From Bacteroidota bacterium (GTDB lineage: Bacteria; Bacteroidota; Bacteroidia; B-17B0; Aurantibacillaceae): a stretch of 64,000 bases of DNA. Position numbers and translations under genes: made by a program. Position 1 is the stretch's first letter, and each line of letters begins with the position of its first letter. Below, piece by piece: positions 26,683 through 36,275 of this stretch. The notes below the pieces were generated by a model. That model did no database searches. It was not told the origin of the DNA and saw only the letters and a program-made list of their open reading frames with translations. Where the stretch lies: NCBI GenBank assembly GCA_016185125.1, contig JACPOC010000026.1:124001-188000 (forward strand). The letters run 5' to 3'.

Positions 26683-27642
26683 TTGAGAACCGTTAGTACA
26701 TATTTGTTATTGGGTTGTTCACTTTTTTTAAGATCGCAGCAAACTACATCCTATGTGCAATACATTTTTAATAAAGCCGGTATTAATCCTGCCGCGGCCG
26801 GAACAAACATCAATCAAAAATACTATTACACCTTTGGAGCTAACCGTCAGTGGATTTCTTACGACCGTGCTCCTAAAGAAACCTTTGTTAATTTTTCAGT
26901 AACATTGCGGCCACCGCGCAGTTACAGTTATTGGCAAAACGTTGGCGTTATGGTAGAAAGAGATGAAAGCGGTTACTTGGTTAACAACGGAATTTACCTG
27001 AATTATACTATTCATTTACTCTTACGCAAAAACCTAATTGCATCTTTTGGTGTTTTTGCCGGAGTCAGGGAATTTTTATTAAGTCCAAGCCTTCTTGACC
27101 CGAACGACCCTATTGCAAGAATAAACACTTACAGAACATTGGTGTATCCCGATGTAATTCCCGGCATTCGCTTATCTAATAAAAAATTCTTCTTTGATTT
27201 AACGGCAAAGCAGGTAACTATCTATCAGCAACAGGATTTTAAAGGGAAAGGTATTGGCGGGCCTTCACGATTAAATCCTTCTCTCTTCATTTCATACGGA
27301 CGTGTTTTTTCGTTAGGCGATTACTGGTTGATGCTGCCTTCTGTAGCGGTAAACATGCAGTTGTTCGGCATTCCGGCGATAAATCCAACTCTTATGTTTT
27401 ATTATTATAACAGAATAGGTTTTGGAGCAGCCATGCGAAATACCGATTTTATAAGCGGCATTTTTCAGGTAAGGGTATTGCAGAATTTATCCGTTGGCTT
27501 TGCTTATTCAAATTCTACAAGTTTAATTGCGCACGCAGCCCGAAACAGTTATGAAATAATGGTGGGAGTTGTTCCAATGGGTTTAGGAGAAAAGTTTAAA
27601 GGTGGTCGCTCAGTTGCAAAATGTCCGGCTCTTGATTATTAA
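26683..27642 (+). CDS. PorP/SprF family type IX secretion outer-membrane protein
   Basis: The 319-residue product belongs to the PorP/SprF family of outer-membrane beta-barrels linked to T9SS export and surface attachment. The family N-terminus is clear: a signal peptide, then SYVQYIFNKAGINPAAAGTN and YTFGANRQWISYDRAPKETF. Alternating beta strands run to a C-terminal YEIMVGVVPMGLGEKFK. It starts at TTG 26683, two bases after the pgeF stop. Unlike the copy at 44762, no adhesin gene is next to it; a TPR protein follows after one base. Confidence 0.9.
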   Translation: MRTVSTYLLLGCSLFLRSQQTTSYVQYIFNKAGINPAAAGTNINQKYYYTFGANRQWISYDRAPKETFVNFSVTLRPPRSYSYWQNVGVMVERDESGYLVNNGIYLNYTIHLLLRKNLIASFGVFAGVREFLLSPSLLDPNDPIARINTYRTLVYPDVIPGIRLSNKKFFFDLTAKQVTIYQQQDFKGKGIGGPSRLNPSLFISYGRVFSLGDYWLMLPSVAVNMQLFGIPAINPTLMFYYYNRIGFGAAMRNTDFISGIFQVRVLQNLSVGFAYSNSTSLIAHAARNSYEIMVGVVPMGLGEKFKGGRSVAKCPALDY

Positions 27643-27643
27643 G

Positions 27644-28330
27644 ATGATTAAAGTATATATATACATATTTGTTTTAATTTCTACTGTCATTTCTGCTCAG
27701 TCAGTATTTACCAGAGTCCGTGACCAAAATGCCACCAAAATTGATCTTGTTGTTCTTGACTCCTGTAATAAAGCGGGATTTTGTAAGGACAGCGTGTTGT
27801 TTTATCAGGCCTTAATTGCTGTTAGGATGAATAAACCAACGGAAGCAAGAGCCGCGGCTAAACAATTACAACGTGTATACCCTAATTTCAGAGAGGCGCA
27901 TTTTGTAAATGGTTTAATATATTTAACCGAGAAGAATTATGCCAAAAGTGTAAATCAATTTAATATTCTTATTGATAAAAATCCTAAGCATGTTAAAGCT
28001 TTGTATAATAGAGCCCTTGCCTTTGGCTTTATGGAAGAATACGACAAAGCTATTGATGATCTCACCGCTTGCATAAACTTAAGACCCATGTATTCGTTGG
28101 CGTACTATTCGCGCGGTTATTGGAGTGAATATGTAGGAAATTACACAGCCGCCATAAAGGATTATGAAACAACTATAAATTTAGATCCTAAAAATTACGA
28201 TGCTTATCTAGGATTGGCTTACATTTACAGAGGTTTAAAAAGTACTTCCAAATCCTGTGAAATAATAAACGACGCCATTAGAGCCGGCTCTCAAATGGCG
28301 GTAGAAGTAAAAGATAATTTTTGCAGATAG
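27644..28330 (+). CDS. Exported TPR protein paired with PorP/SprF
   Basis: From the ATG at 27644 the 228-residue product has a signal peptide (MIKVYIYIFVLISTVISAQS) and four to five TPR units: FREAHFVNGLIYLTEKNYAK, HVKALYNRALAFGFMEEYDK, YSLAYYSRGYWSEYVGNYTA and YDAYLGLAYIYRGLKST. A longer reading frame from 27602 adds residues that overlap the PorP coding end and hides the signal peptide, so the later ATG is preferred. One base separates it from PorP. It may be a periplasmic partner of that barrel. Confidence 0.8.
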   Translation: MIKVYIYIFVLISTVISAQSVFTRVRDQNATKIDLVVLDSCNKAGFCKDSVLFYQALIAVRMNKPTEARAAAKQLQRVYPNFREAHFVNGLIYLTEKNYAKSVNQFNILIDKNPKHVKALYNRALAFGFMEEYDKAIDDLTACINLRPMYSLAYYSRGYWSEYVGNYTAAIKDYETTINLDPKNYDAYLGLAYIYRGLKSTSKSCEIINDAIRAGSQMAVEVKDNFCR

Positions 28331-28341
28331 GAGCACCAACC

Positions 28342-28917
28342 TCAAAGTCCATCGGGTCTTTCTGAAAGCCAGTCTTTATATTTCAGTTTAAACCGCTCTT
28401 TTGTTTGCGCATCTTTTAGAATAATATCTACACCGCCATCGTAAGGCGCAATCAAACATTGGTTATCTACTGATAGAAAAAATGCCCTGAGCTTATCTTC
28501 CGCTACATTTTTTAAAAGATCATTGAATTGGTTTATTTTCCATTGTTGCGCAGTAAACGATGGAGTAAACAATTCTCCTTTTTCATATTCGTTTGGATAA
28601 ATTTTATGAAGGTCAATTGAAGGAAGATTAATAAACTTATAATTTTTTAAAGAACTTTCATTATCCGGCTCTTCCGCATCTTCACTTCCTGTAATTATAA
28701 AAACCTCAGGAGCATTTGCCAATAAATCTGAAATAATAGTGTTTTGGCGTTCCAATAATATTTCCCACTCTTCCTGCGTTTCGGCGTAACGTTTTGACTG
28801 AGGGAGACTGTGAATTCTAAACCATTGCTCCGGCCAAAAATGTCTGAACAAATGCGGAAGCGGAACGCTGTCGGGATACGTTAAAAGCCAGTAAAATTTA
28901 AATTGTTCCGGTGTCAT
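28342..28917 (-). CDS. Hypothetical protein, possibly DUF3885
   Basis: The 191-residue cytoplasmic protein has no signal peptide or membrane segment. Visible features are FRIHSLPQSKRYAETQEEWE, an ERQNTIISDLLANAPEVFII helix-strand unit and a C-terminal CLIAPYDGGVDIIL with Asp-Gly-Gly-x-Asp. The SLPxSKRYxE and YDGGxD patterns resemble DUF3885, which I hold with moderate confidence. It is the last gene of a minus-strand run behind dut, with a 5-bp gap. Function is unknown. Confidence 0.6.
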   Translation of the reverse strand: MTPEQFKFYWLLTYPDSVPLPHLFRHFWPEQWFRIHSLPQSKRYAETQEEWEILLERQNTIISDLLANAPEVFIITGSEDAEEPDNESSLKNYKFINLPSIDLHKIYPNEYEKGELFTPSFTAQQWKINQFNDLLKNVAEDKLRAFFLSVDNQCLIAPYDGGVDIILKDAQTKERFKLKYKDWLSERPDGL

Positions 28918-28922
28918 TCGCT

Positions 28923-29369
28923 TTATTTCTTTCCCGTGCTTCCAAAACCTCCGGCTCCGCGAGTTGAATCTTCAAGAATGGAAACTTGTTCCCAATTTAT
29001 TTGCTCATGCTTTGCCACAACCATCTGTGCAATGCGCTCGCCATCATTAATTATAAACTCTGTATCAGACAAATTCACAAGTAATACTTTTATTTCCCCT
29101 CTGTAATCGGCGTCAATGGTTCCGGGCGAGTTAAGAACAGTGATACCATTTTTAAATGCCAGTCCGCTTCTTGGTCTAATCTGAGCTTCGAAACCAAGAG
29201 GTAATTCAATAAACAAACCTGTCGAAATCAATTGTCTTTGCAGAGGTTTTAGCGTAATGGCTTCGTTAATATTGGCCTTCAGATCCAATCCCGCGGCATG
29301 TTGCGTTGCGTATTCCGGTAAGGAATGTTTGGATTGATTGATAACTTTAAGTGTGAGTGTTTCCGGCAT
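28923..29369 (-). CDS. dut: dUTP diphosphatase
   Basis: This trimeric enzyme hydrolyses dUTP to dUMP, keeping uracil out of DNA and supplying thymidylate synthesis. Five motifs are seen in 148 residues: [32 protein letters not shown] with the catalytic Asp, GERIAQMVV and the C-terminal [13 protein letters not shown] chose the ATG at 29369, giving [13 protein letters not shown]. The reading frame stays open to 29423 but that start would overlap the flippase gene by 77 bases; at 29369 the overlap is 23. It may be translated with the flippase gene. Confidence 0.95.
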   Translation of the reverse strand: MPETLTLKVINQSKHSLPEYATQHAAGLDLKANINEAITLKPLQRQLISTGLFIELPLGFEAQIRPRSGLAFKNGITVLNSPGTIDADYRGEIKVLLVNLSDTEFIINDGERIAQMVVAKHEQINWEQVSILEDSTRGAGGFGSTGKK

Positions 29370-30852
29370 TGTCTCGAATTTTTTTAAGACTTGAAATTTC
29401 GAGTTTATAAACGAGCCCGGCAAAAAGGATTACCAACAAATTATTCAGAATGAGTTTTAAAACTTGATTATCCAGTTGATTATAGGTAAACGATAAAAAA
29501 TAAAATCCTAAGGCCAGAGTTACATAAACAATAACGGCCCGTAAATTATACTTCACCGGAAAATACTTTTGCCCAAGGACATAAGATAAGATCATCATTC
29601 CTCCGTAAGCCGCTAAGGTGGCCCAAGCGCAGGCCATATACGAATACGCGGGAACAAAAAAAACATTTATAAGTATTGTAATAACCGCACCTGTAATTGC
29701 AATAACAGCGCCGTATTTAGTTTTACCACTCAGTTTATACCAAATAGAAAGATTATAAACAATTCCAAGGCAAAGATTAGCCAATAAAAGAATTGGCACA
29801 ACTTTTAAACCACTCCAATAATTTTCATCTACCAGATATTTTATCCAATGCAGATTCATCATAGTTCCTAGAAACAAAAACAAACAAAATACAATAAAGT
29901 ATTTCATGATCAACGCATAAGATTTTTGTGAATCTTTTTCCTTTGCTTTACCGAAAAAGAAAGGTTCCGCCGCAAAGCGAAAAGCCTGAATGAAGATGGT
30001 CATTAAAATTGCTATTTTATAACAGGCGCCATAAATACCCTGTGCAATCTGGGCCTCCGATTTATCGGCCATTAATTTTTTTAAAATAATGCGATCAAGG
30101 GTTTCATTGATCATTCCTGCTAAACCAAGAATGATCAAAGGCCACGTGTAGCGAAGCATTTCTTTTAAAAGTTCTGTATTTAAACTCCAGCTGATGGTTA
30201 AAATATTTTTACTCAATAAAACGAGTGTAAAAACATTGGCTATAAGATTTGCAAGAAAGCAATAACCAATTCCTATTTCCGGATTATAAAGATCGGCCAT
30301 GAAATTCTGCTCCTGATTATCGTAAGCGGATTTGCATATTTTAATAAAGAAAATAGTTAGCAAAAAATTAACTACTACATTACTCAATTTTAAAATGGAA
30401 AACTGCAAGGCCTTATTTTCCGATCGTAATTTGGCAAAAGGGATTGCGGTAATAGCGTCTGTTGCAATAATCAAAATACTCCATACGATAAACTGAACAG
30501 GGTAAATGGCGTTTGGAGTGGAAAGCGCCCCGGAGATTGTGGATGAAAATAAAAATAAAAGTAAACTGAAAATTACTGAGGAAGTAAGAATAGAAATCAA
30601 TGCTGTTTCATACACTTCTTTTTTATTATCTAATTTTGAATTAAAATTAAAAAAAGTAGTTTCCATTCCATAAGTAAAAATAATATTCAGGAAGGAAATG
30701 TAGGCGTACAACTCGCTGTTGATACCATATTCAGCAGGTAAAAATTGGCGTGTGAGTATAGGGGTAAGAAGGTAGTTTAGTAGCCTGGGCACAATGGTGC
30801 CAAGACCATAAATTACGGTTTGTCCTGCCAGTTTTTTTATTCCGCTTGCCAC
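29347..30852 (-). CDS. Polysaccharide flippase (Wzx/MOP superfamily)
   Basis: The 501-residue polytopic membrane protein has about 12-14 hydrophobic helices. The N-terminus [20 protein letters not shown] followed by [20 protein letters not shown] is typical of oligosaccharide flippases that move lipid-linked glycan units across the inner membrane. It ends with [15 protein letters not shown]. The neighbouring RmlD-like reductase fits a surface-polysaccharide role. The C-terminal coding end overlaps the dut start. Confidence 0.9.
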   Translation of the reverse strand: MASGIKKLAGQTVIYGLGTIVPRLLNYLLTPILTRQFLPAEYGINSELYAYISFLNIIFTYGMETTFFNFNSKLDNKKEVYETALISILTSSVIFSLLLFLFSSTISGALSTPNAIYPVQFIVWSILIIATDAITAIPFAKLRSENKALQFSILKLSNVVVNFLLTIFFIKICKSAYDNQEQNFMADLYNPEIGIGYCFLANLIANVFTLVLLSKNILTISWSLNTELLKEMLRYTWPLIILGLAGMINETLDRIILKKLMADKSEAQIAQGIYGACYKIAILMTIFIQAFRFAAEPFFFGKAKEKDSQKSYALIMKYFIVFCLFLFLGTMMNLHWIKYLVDENYWSGLKVVPILLLANLCLGIVYNLSIWYKLSGKTKYGAVIAITGAVITILINVFFVPAYSYMACAWATLAAYGGMMILSYVLGQKYFPVKYNLRAVIVYVTLALGFYFLSFTYNQLDNQVLKLILNNLLVILFAGLVYKLEISSLKKIRDNAGNTHT

Positions 30853-30947
30853 TTTAGTAGATAGAATAATAAAGTTAAAAAATAAGCAGGCACCTCTTTT
30901 TCAATAAAATTTAAGATATTAACTGATGAATGTAAACAGGAATGGCT

Positions 30948-31877
30948 CTATTTACCCATTTCTCGGATCTGATCCTCAAGGATCTTAATCCCTTCAACAA
31001 AGCTATGCGGAGCATAACCCAACTCATTTTTAGCCTTATCAATTATAAAACCTGTAATAGGCGGGCGCATGGCGGGTTGCTTGATATCCGCACTTTTACT
31101 TGGATTAATCAGAGATTTATCCAATCCATAGTAATCCGCTACGGTTTGCGCAAGTTCTAAAATGCTGTAAAAATCTTTACCCGAAATATTGTAGATGCCC
31201 TTTGCGCGTTTTTGAGCAATAAGCACGCAACCATCCGCCAGATCTTCGGCAAGGGTTGGAGTTCTGAACTGATCATCCACCACATTTATTTTTTTACCTT
31301 GTTCTAGATTTGATTTAACCCATAAAACAATATTGCTCCGACTCATATTATCTACAATGCCATAAACCAAAACAGTTCGCGCAATGGCCCAGCTTAAATT
31401 AGAAGCTTGTACTATATTTTCGGCTGCCAACTTGCTTTCAGCATAATAACTTAAAGGATTGGGCTTTTCATTTTCATCAAGAGGTCCATGAGTTCCATCA
31501 AAAATAAAATCGGTACTGAGATGAATAAAATGAGGTTTATAATCAGGATTTTCTTTTTGTAATTGTTCAAGAGTGCTTACCTGGTGCTGAACAGCTGTAA
31601 CATTCATGGCCCAGCAATTCTCTTTATCCGTTTCACATTGATCAACATTGGTCATAGCCGCCGTGTTTATGACCACATTCGGCAAATGATTTTTAAAAAC
31701 CTTTTGAACATTGCTTAAAGAAGTAATATCAAGGGTTTCGTATGTATATCCGTCTTTTTTTACCAAACGATTTTCGCCTCGGGCAGAAGCCACACATTTA
31801 ACTTCTAAATTATTACGTAGTTTATAAACAAGTTTCTGACCCAGCAAACCGTTAGATCCGGTAATTAAAATTTTCAT
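30948..31877 (-). CDS. RmlD-like sugar-nucleotide reductase (SDR family)
   Basis: The 309-residue protein is an extended short-chain dehydrogenase with the NAD(P)-binding GSNGLLGQKLV motif at the N-terminus, VINTAAMTNVDQCE, a Ser-Thr motif in IHLSTDFIFDGTHGPLDE and the catalytic YAESK. This order is characteristic of dTDP-4-dehydrorhamnose reductase, the last step of dTDP-rhamnose synthesis. RmlA, B and C genes are not in the window, so the substrate is inferred. It is 8 bp behind DUF3109 and 95 bp before the flippase. Confidence 0.88.
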   Translation of the reverse strand: MKILITGSNGLLGQKLVYKLRNNLEVKCVASARGENRLVKKDGYTYETLDITSLSNVQKVFKNHLPNVVINTAAMTNVDQCETDKENCWAMNVTAVQHQVSTLEQLQKENPDYKPHFIHLSTDFIFDGTHGPLDENEKPNPLSYYAESKLAAENIVQASNLSWAIARTVLVYGIVDNMSRSNIVLWVKSNLEQGKKINVVDDQFRTPTLAEDLADGCVLIAQKRAKGIYNISGKDFYSILELAQTVADYYGLDKSLINPSKSADIKQPAMRPPITGFIIDKAKNELGYAPHSFVEGIKILEDQIREMGK

Positions 31878-31885
31878 ACAATAAA

Positions 31886-32461
31886 TTATTTTTTAAGATG
31901 AAGCGCGGCGCTTAATTCCAATTGCTTAAACCACTCTTTGCCGTATTTTCTGATCAACGGTTCTTTTAAAAATTTATAAACGGGAACGTCCAATTTTTTG
32001 CCGCATTCGCAAGCAGGTTTACAAACGTCCCACTTGTGATAATTTACTGCGTCGTAAGATTTATAGTTAGTTATTCGTATCGGATATAAATGACAACTGA
32101 TAGGCTTTTTCCAATTTATTTTGCCTTCTTTATTAGCTTTTTCTATAGCGCATTTCGCAATCTTAGCTTCATCAAAATAAACAAAAGCGCATTCAGCTCC
32201 CTCGCTAACTAAAGTAGTGGTGTAATCACCATCGCCATCCAACACATAAGCACCGTGCTTTTCAATTGCTTTAATGCCTTTTTTTACCATATAAGGTTTT
32301 ACCGCTTCTACTACAGAGTCCAATATAGATAGTTCTTCTTTATCTAATGGGGCGCCACTGTCTCCGGCCACACAACAGCCTCCTTTACAAGCATTGAGAT
32401 CGCACACAAATCTTTTTTCAAGAATATCCTCGCTTATTAATGTTTTATCAATTGCTATCAT
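31886..32461 (-). CDS. DUF3109 family cysteine-rich protein
   Basis: The 191-residue protein matches DUF3109, common in Bacteroidota. The conserved Cys clusters are visible: RFVCDLNACKGGCCVAGDSG near the N-terminus, ECAFVYFD, the central ISCHLYPIRIT and CKPACECGKKLDVPVYKFLK near the C-terminus. The CxxxxGGCC and C-x3-C-x-C spacing resembles YkgJ-type zinc or iron-sulfur proteins. It has no signal peptide. The function is not known. Upstream is a 164-base AT-rich gap with no gene. Confidence 0.9.
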   Translation of the reverse strand: MIAIDKTLISEDILEKRFVCDLNACKGGCCVAGDSGAPLDKEELSILDSVVEAVKPYMVKKGIKAIEKHGAYVLDGDGDYTTTLVSEGAECAFVYFDEAKIAKCAIEKANKEGKINWKKPISCHLYPIRITNYKSYDAVNYHKWDVCKPACECGKKLDVPVYKFLKEPLIRKYGKEWFKQLELSAALHLKK

Positions 32462-32625
32462 TTTATTTTCCCTTCTGTTAAATTTCTTCCAAATCGTTTT
32501 GTATATGTACAGATCTTTTCCGCTAAAATAATGGTGATTATGTATTTACACAAAGATAAAATAAAATAAGCCTTGCAAAATAATTGAACTAATAAAGTAT
32601 CATAATTTTTGCCTTTTAAATACAC

Positions 32626-33444
32626 TTAATTGATGGCCATGTTTTGAGTCATGTAAGACCCAATGTATTTCTCGAGAGTAGCCCTGTAATTTCGATTTGT
32701 TTTAAACCCTGTGGGGCCTGAAAAAAACTCATTAAAAAGAGCTTTGTGCGGACTCCCCTTAGGAAGCATAAATGCAAGTTCTTCTTTTGATTGATTTAAA
32801 ACCTTTTGCATTTTCAAAAACTTTTGAGGATTGGCTTTTAAATAAAACCAAAATTCCAAGGCATCTACATAACCAAAGCTTAAAACGTTCTTTGCAATTT
32901 CATCCAATATTTTTGATTGGGTAGGAAGCAAAGTTATTTTTAAATCAGTAATAAATAGTTTTTTTAACTCCGCAACGTGCTTGCTTAAACTGGTATTGTC
33001 CATGGTTAAGGCCGTCATGCTGCCAAGATGTTTTATTAATTCTGGTTTACTTTTTACTTTAATATCAGGTGCGTTACCGTTAGTAATGCAAAAGGCAACA
33101 TTCTTTATATAGGAAGCGGCGAAATCAACCTCCTTCATTCTCTCAGTAGTAACAGTTAAAGCTCCCAAGCCAATAGTATTTTTACTTCCTTTTTTTACAC
33201 TTGCATAAAAAAAATCGAAATCGGTAAACGGCGTATATTTAACTATAACATCCATCTTTTTTGTGGTTTTTAACCAAAGAATATATTCGTTAATAATATC
33301 CACTTCAATCCCGCTCGGCTTATTATCTACATAAGTAGCAAAGGGAGGCTGTATATTAAAGTTAACAAATAAAGTATCTGCCGACTGACCAGTTCCTCTT
33401 AAAAGACTGATCATTATTAAGGATATAAGTAAAACTCTTTTCAA
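32626..33444 (-). CDS. Periplasmic solute-binding protein, family 3
   Basis: The 272-residue exported protein (signal MKRVLLISLIMISLLRGTGQ) has the SBP_bac_3 pattern: FATYVDNKPSGIEVDIINEY near the N-terminus, FYASVKKGSKNTIGLGALTV with TTERMKEVDFAASY, then DNTSLSKHVAELKKLF and SFGYVDALEFWFYL. Such proteins bind amino acids or similar small molecules for ABC uptake or sensing. No transporter permease is adjacent, so it may act alone. It is divergent from the suf operon. Confidence 0.85.
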   Translation of the reverse strand: MKRVLLISLIMISLLRGTGQSADTLFVNFNIQPPFATYVDNKPSGIEVDIINEYILWLKTTKKMDVIVKYTPFTDFDFFYASVKKGSKNTIGLGALTVTTERMKEVDFAASYIKNVAFCITNGNAPDIKVKSKPELIKHLGSMTALTMDNTSLSKHVAELKKLFITDLKITLLPTQSKILDEIAKNVLSFGYVDALEFWFYLKANPQKFLKMQKVLNQSKEELAFMLPKGSPHKALFNEFFSGPTGFKTNRNYRATLEKYIGSYMTQNMAIN

Positions 33445-33590
33445 CTATTAAACTCTGAAATTATCTAAATTTATTCGGGTGATAATGCACAGTTTAAAAA
33501 GTTTATAATCATCTCATTGTTAATAGTTGCTAATTGCTATTAAAGCTTGTTAAGAGATGCCATATTATTTAATATTAATTAGTAATTGTT

Positions 33591-33622
33591 TTTGTTTATC
33601 TACCATAAAAATGGTATTTTTG
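33591..33622 (+). promoter_or_regulatory. Bacteroidota-type promoter of the suf operon
   Basis: TTTG at 33591-33594 (inside TTTTTG) and TATTTTTG at 33615-33622 match the -33 and -7 elements with a 20-base spacer. This is the best promoter match I found in the window. Transcription should start near 33628, giving a leader of about 56 bases before the first ATG. Confidence 0.75.
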
Positions 33623-33629
33623 TATAATG

Positions 33630-33646
33630 ATTAGAATTAATCTAAT
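33630..33646 (+). promoter_or_regulatory. Inverted repeat at the suf transcription start (candidate operator)
   Basis: ATTAGA at 33630-33635 and TCTAAT at 33641-33646 form a 6-5-6 inverted repeat directly after the -7 element, where a bound repressor would block the promoter. The sequence is not an obvious Fur or IscR box. The regulator is unknown. Confidence 0.45.
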
Positions 33647-33683
33647 TAAGAAAATTTTGTAACACATTATTAAACAGGTAGTT

Positions 33684-34010
33684 ATGATTACAGTTAGTGA
33701 AAATGCAAAGAAACACGCCCTCGATTTAATGAAGTCCGAAAACAGTCCTGAGGGCTCCTTTATCCGGGTGGGTGTTGAGGGCGGGGGATGCAGTGGATTG
33801 TCTTATAAACTCGAATTTGACAGCGTTTTAAAAGAGGGCGATCAGCAGTTTGAAGATAAAGGAATAAAAATAGTGGTTGACCGTAAAAGTTTTCTTTATC
33901 TAGTGGGTACCGAACTCGAATATACCGGAGGGCTAAACGGAAAAGGATTTGTATTTAATAATCCTAATGCCAACCGTACTTGCGGTTGCGGAGAATCTTT
34001 TTCAGTATAA
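33684..34010 (+). CDS. A-type iron-sulfur carrier (HesB/IscA/SufA)
   Basis: The 108-residue protein accepts or carries Fe-S clusters to targets. It has the three family cysteines in [14 protein letters not shown] and [12 protein letters not shown]. Strands between them match the HesB/IscA fold ([20 protein letters not shown]). It is the first gene of the suf operon, 9 bp before sufB. It starts at the ATG at 33684 after a strong promoter. Confidence 0.93.
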   Translation: MITVSENAKKHALDLMKSENSPEGSFIRVGVEGGGCSGLSYKLEFDSVLKEGDQQFEDKGIKIVVDRKSFLYLVGTELEYTGGLNGKGFVFNNPNANRTCGCGESFSV

Positions 34011-34018
34011 AAAACAAA

Positions 34019-35473
34019 ATGGGAAACGAGATTTTAGAACAACATATACAAAGTGATTATAAATGGGGATTTATAACAGATATTGATACCGAAACATTTG
34101 CACCGGGGCTTAATGAAAATGTTATTCACGCATTAAGTAAAAAAAAGAACGAGCCCGAATGGATGTTAGAATACAGGTTAAAAGCTTACAAAGCCTGGTT
34201 AACTATGAAAGAACCCGATCATTGGGCTCATGTTCATTATCCTAAAATTGATTTTAATAACATATCTTATTACTCAGCTCCGAAGAAAAAAACGGAATTA
34301 GCAAGTTTGGATGAAGTTGATCCTGAATTATTAAAAACCTTTGAAAAACTCGGAATTTCTTTAGAAGAACAAAAACGTTTAACAGGCGTTAGCTCAAATA
34401 TTGCAGTTGACGCCGTATTCGACAGTGTATCCGTAAAAACAACTTTCAGAGAAACCTTATTGGAAAAAGGCGTTATTTTTTGTTCATTCAGTGAAGCTGT
34501 TCAAGAGCATCCTGAATTAATTAAAAAATACATGGGCATGGTGGTTCCACCAACCGATAATTATTACGCTGCACTTAACGCCGCGGTTTTTAGCGATGGT
34601 TCCTTTTGCTACATTCCTAAAGGAGTACGTTGTCCAATGGAACTTTCAACTTATTTTAGAATTAATGCAAGCGGTACCGGTCAGTTTGAGCGCACGTTAA
34701 TTGTGGCCGATGAAGGCTCTTATGTTTCTTACTTGGAAGGATGTACCGCGCCGCAACGTGATGAAAATCAGTTACATGCAGCGGTTGTAGAAATTATTGC
34801 CCATAAGGATGCAGAAGTAAAATACAGTACAGTTCAAAACTGGTATCCCGGAGATAAAGATGGCAAAGGCGGTATTTATAATTTTGTAACTAAACGAGGA
34901 ATTTGTTCGGGTGATAATTCAAAAATTTCGTGGACGCAAGTAGAAACCGGATCAGCTATTACCTGGAAATATCCATCCGTTATATTAAAAGGAAATAACA
35001 GCATAGGCGAATTTTATTCGGTTGCCGTTACCAACAATAAACAAGAAGCCGATACCGGAACCAAGATGATCCATATTGGAAAAAACACACGTTCTACAAT
35101 TATTTCCAAAGGAATTTCGGCAGGTTTTAGTAACAACAGTTATCGCGGACTTGTTCAAATTCGTAAAGGAGCTACCAATGCAAGAAATTTTTCGCAATGC
35201 GATAGTTTATTGATGGGAGATAAATGCGGCGCTCATACTTTTCCTTATATAGAAATAAAAGATAAAACCGCTATTGTTGAACATGAAGCTACAACCAGCA
35301 AAATAGGCGAAGACCAATTATTTTACTGCAAACAACGCGGACTGGATACAGAAAAAGCAGTAGGATTAATTGTAAACGGCTACTGCAAAGAAGTGTTGAA
35401 TAAATTGCCAATGGAGTTTGCCGTTGAAGCTCAAAAACTTTTGGCAGTAAGTTTAGAGGGAAGTGTTGGTTAA
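34019..35473 (+). CDS. sufB: Fe-S cluster assembly scaffold protein SufB
   Basis: SufB is the cluster-building scaffold of the SufBC2D complex. The 484-residue protein shows the family blocks: [80 protein letters not shown] and [20 protein letters not shown] with the C-terminal Cys used in assembly. Start at ATG 34019 gives [19 protein letters not shown] reading frame beginning at 33980 adds 13 residues overlapping the A-type carrier and is rejected. Confidence 0.97.
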   Translation: MGNEILEQHIQSDYKWGFITDIDTETFAPGLNENVIHALSKKKNEPEWMLEYRLKAYKAWLTMKEPDHWAHVHYPKIDFNNISYYSAPKKKTELASLDEVDPELLKTFEKLGISLEEQKRLTGVSSNIAVDAVFDSVSVKTTFRETLLEKGVIFCSFSEAVQEHPELIKKYMGMVVPPTDNYYAALNAAVFSDGSFCYIPKGVRCPMELSTYFRINASGTGQFERTLIVADEGSYVSYLEGCTAPQRDENQLHAAVVEIIAHKDAEVKYSTVQNWYPGDKDGKGGIYNFVTKRGICSGDNSKISWTQVETGSAITWKYPSVILKGNNSIGEFYSVAVTNNKQEADTGTKMIHIGKNTRSTIISKGISAGFSNNSYRGLVQIRKGATNARNFSQCDSLLMGDKCGAHTFPYIEIKDKTAIVEHEATTSKIGEDQLFYCKQRGLDTEKAVGLIVNGYCKEVLNKLPMEFAVEAQKLLAVSLEGSVG

Positions 35474-35511
35474 TACAAAATTATTTCATTCAAACATATT
35501 ATAAAAAATAA

Positions 35512-36273
35512 ATGATCACAATAAAAAATCTTCACGCATCCGTTGATGGAAAAGAAATTTTACGCGGAATTAATCTGGAAGTAAAAGCGGGAGAAATTCA
35601 CGCAATTATGGGGCCAAATGGTTCCGGAAAATCCACGCTTTCAAACGTATTGGCAGGAAAACAAGATTACGAAGTTACAGAAGGTGAAGTAACCTTTAAC
35701 GGAAAAAATCTTTTGGATATGGAACCCGATGTTCGCGCCAAAGAAGGATTGTTTCTTGCCTTTCAATATCCCGTAGAAATTCCGGGTGTTAGCAATATCA
35801 ATTTTTTAAAAACAGCTTTAAACGAAAAACGCACTTACGAAGGTAAAAGTTCGATGGAAGCCAAAGATTTTTTAGCATTGGTAAAAGAAAAACAAAAGTT
35901 AGTGGAGTTAGATGGCAAACTTGCAAACAGAAGTGTTAACGAAGGTTTTAGTGGTGGCGAGAAAAAAAGAAATGAAATATTTCAAATGGCCATGCTTGAT
36001 CCCAAACTTTGCATTTTAGATGAAACTGATTCAGGCCTGGATATAGATGCTTTGCGCGTTGTAGCTAACGGCGTTAATACTTTAAAAACAAAAGACAAAG
36101 CTTACATTGTCATCACGCACTACCAAAGATTATTGGATCATATCGTTCCTGATTTTGTTCATATTTTATACAACGGAAGAATTGTAAAAAGCGGCACCAA
36201 AGAACTTGCCTTAGAACTCGAAGCTAAAGGATACGACGAGATTAAAAAAGAATTTGAAAATACCCCTGTTTAA
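35512..36273 (+). CDS. sufC: Fe-S cluster assembly ATPase SufC
   Basis: The 253-residue soluble ABC ATPase powers the SufBCD scaffold. Walker A is GPNGSGKST (about 34-42), the signature is FSGGEKKRNEIFQM, Walker B is LCILDETDSGLDIDAL and the H-loop is VITHYQRLLD. Its fold and length are as expected. It follows sufB by 38 bp and precedes sufD by 2 bp. Confidence 0.97.
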   Translation: MITIKNLHASVDGKEILRGINLEVKAGEIHAIMGPNGSGKSTLSNVLAGKQDYEVTEGEVTFNGKNLLDMEPDVRAKEGLFLAFQYPVEIPGVSNINFLKTALNEKRTYEGKSSMEAKDFLALVKEKQKLVELDGKLANRSVNEGFSGGEKKRNEIFQMAMLDPKLCILDETDSGLDIDALRVVANGVNTLKTKDKAYIVITHYQRLLDHIVPDFVHILYNGRIVKSGTKELALELEAKGYDEIKKEFENTPV

Positions 36274-36275
36274 AA

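Noticed and set aside
27602-27643. Earlier start for the exported TPR protein
   Set aside because: It lies inside the PorP coding end and would bury the signal peptide that starts at ATG 27644.
29370-29423. Upstream in-frame start for dut
   Set aside because: It would overlap the flippase gene by 77 bases and adds residues not seen in dUTPases.
33980-34018. Earlier start for sufB
   Set aside because: It overlaps the A-type carrier gene and adds a basic stretch unlike SufB; the ATG at 34019 gives the normal N-terminus.
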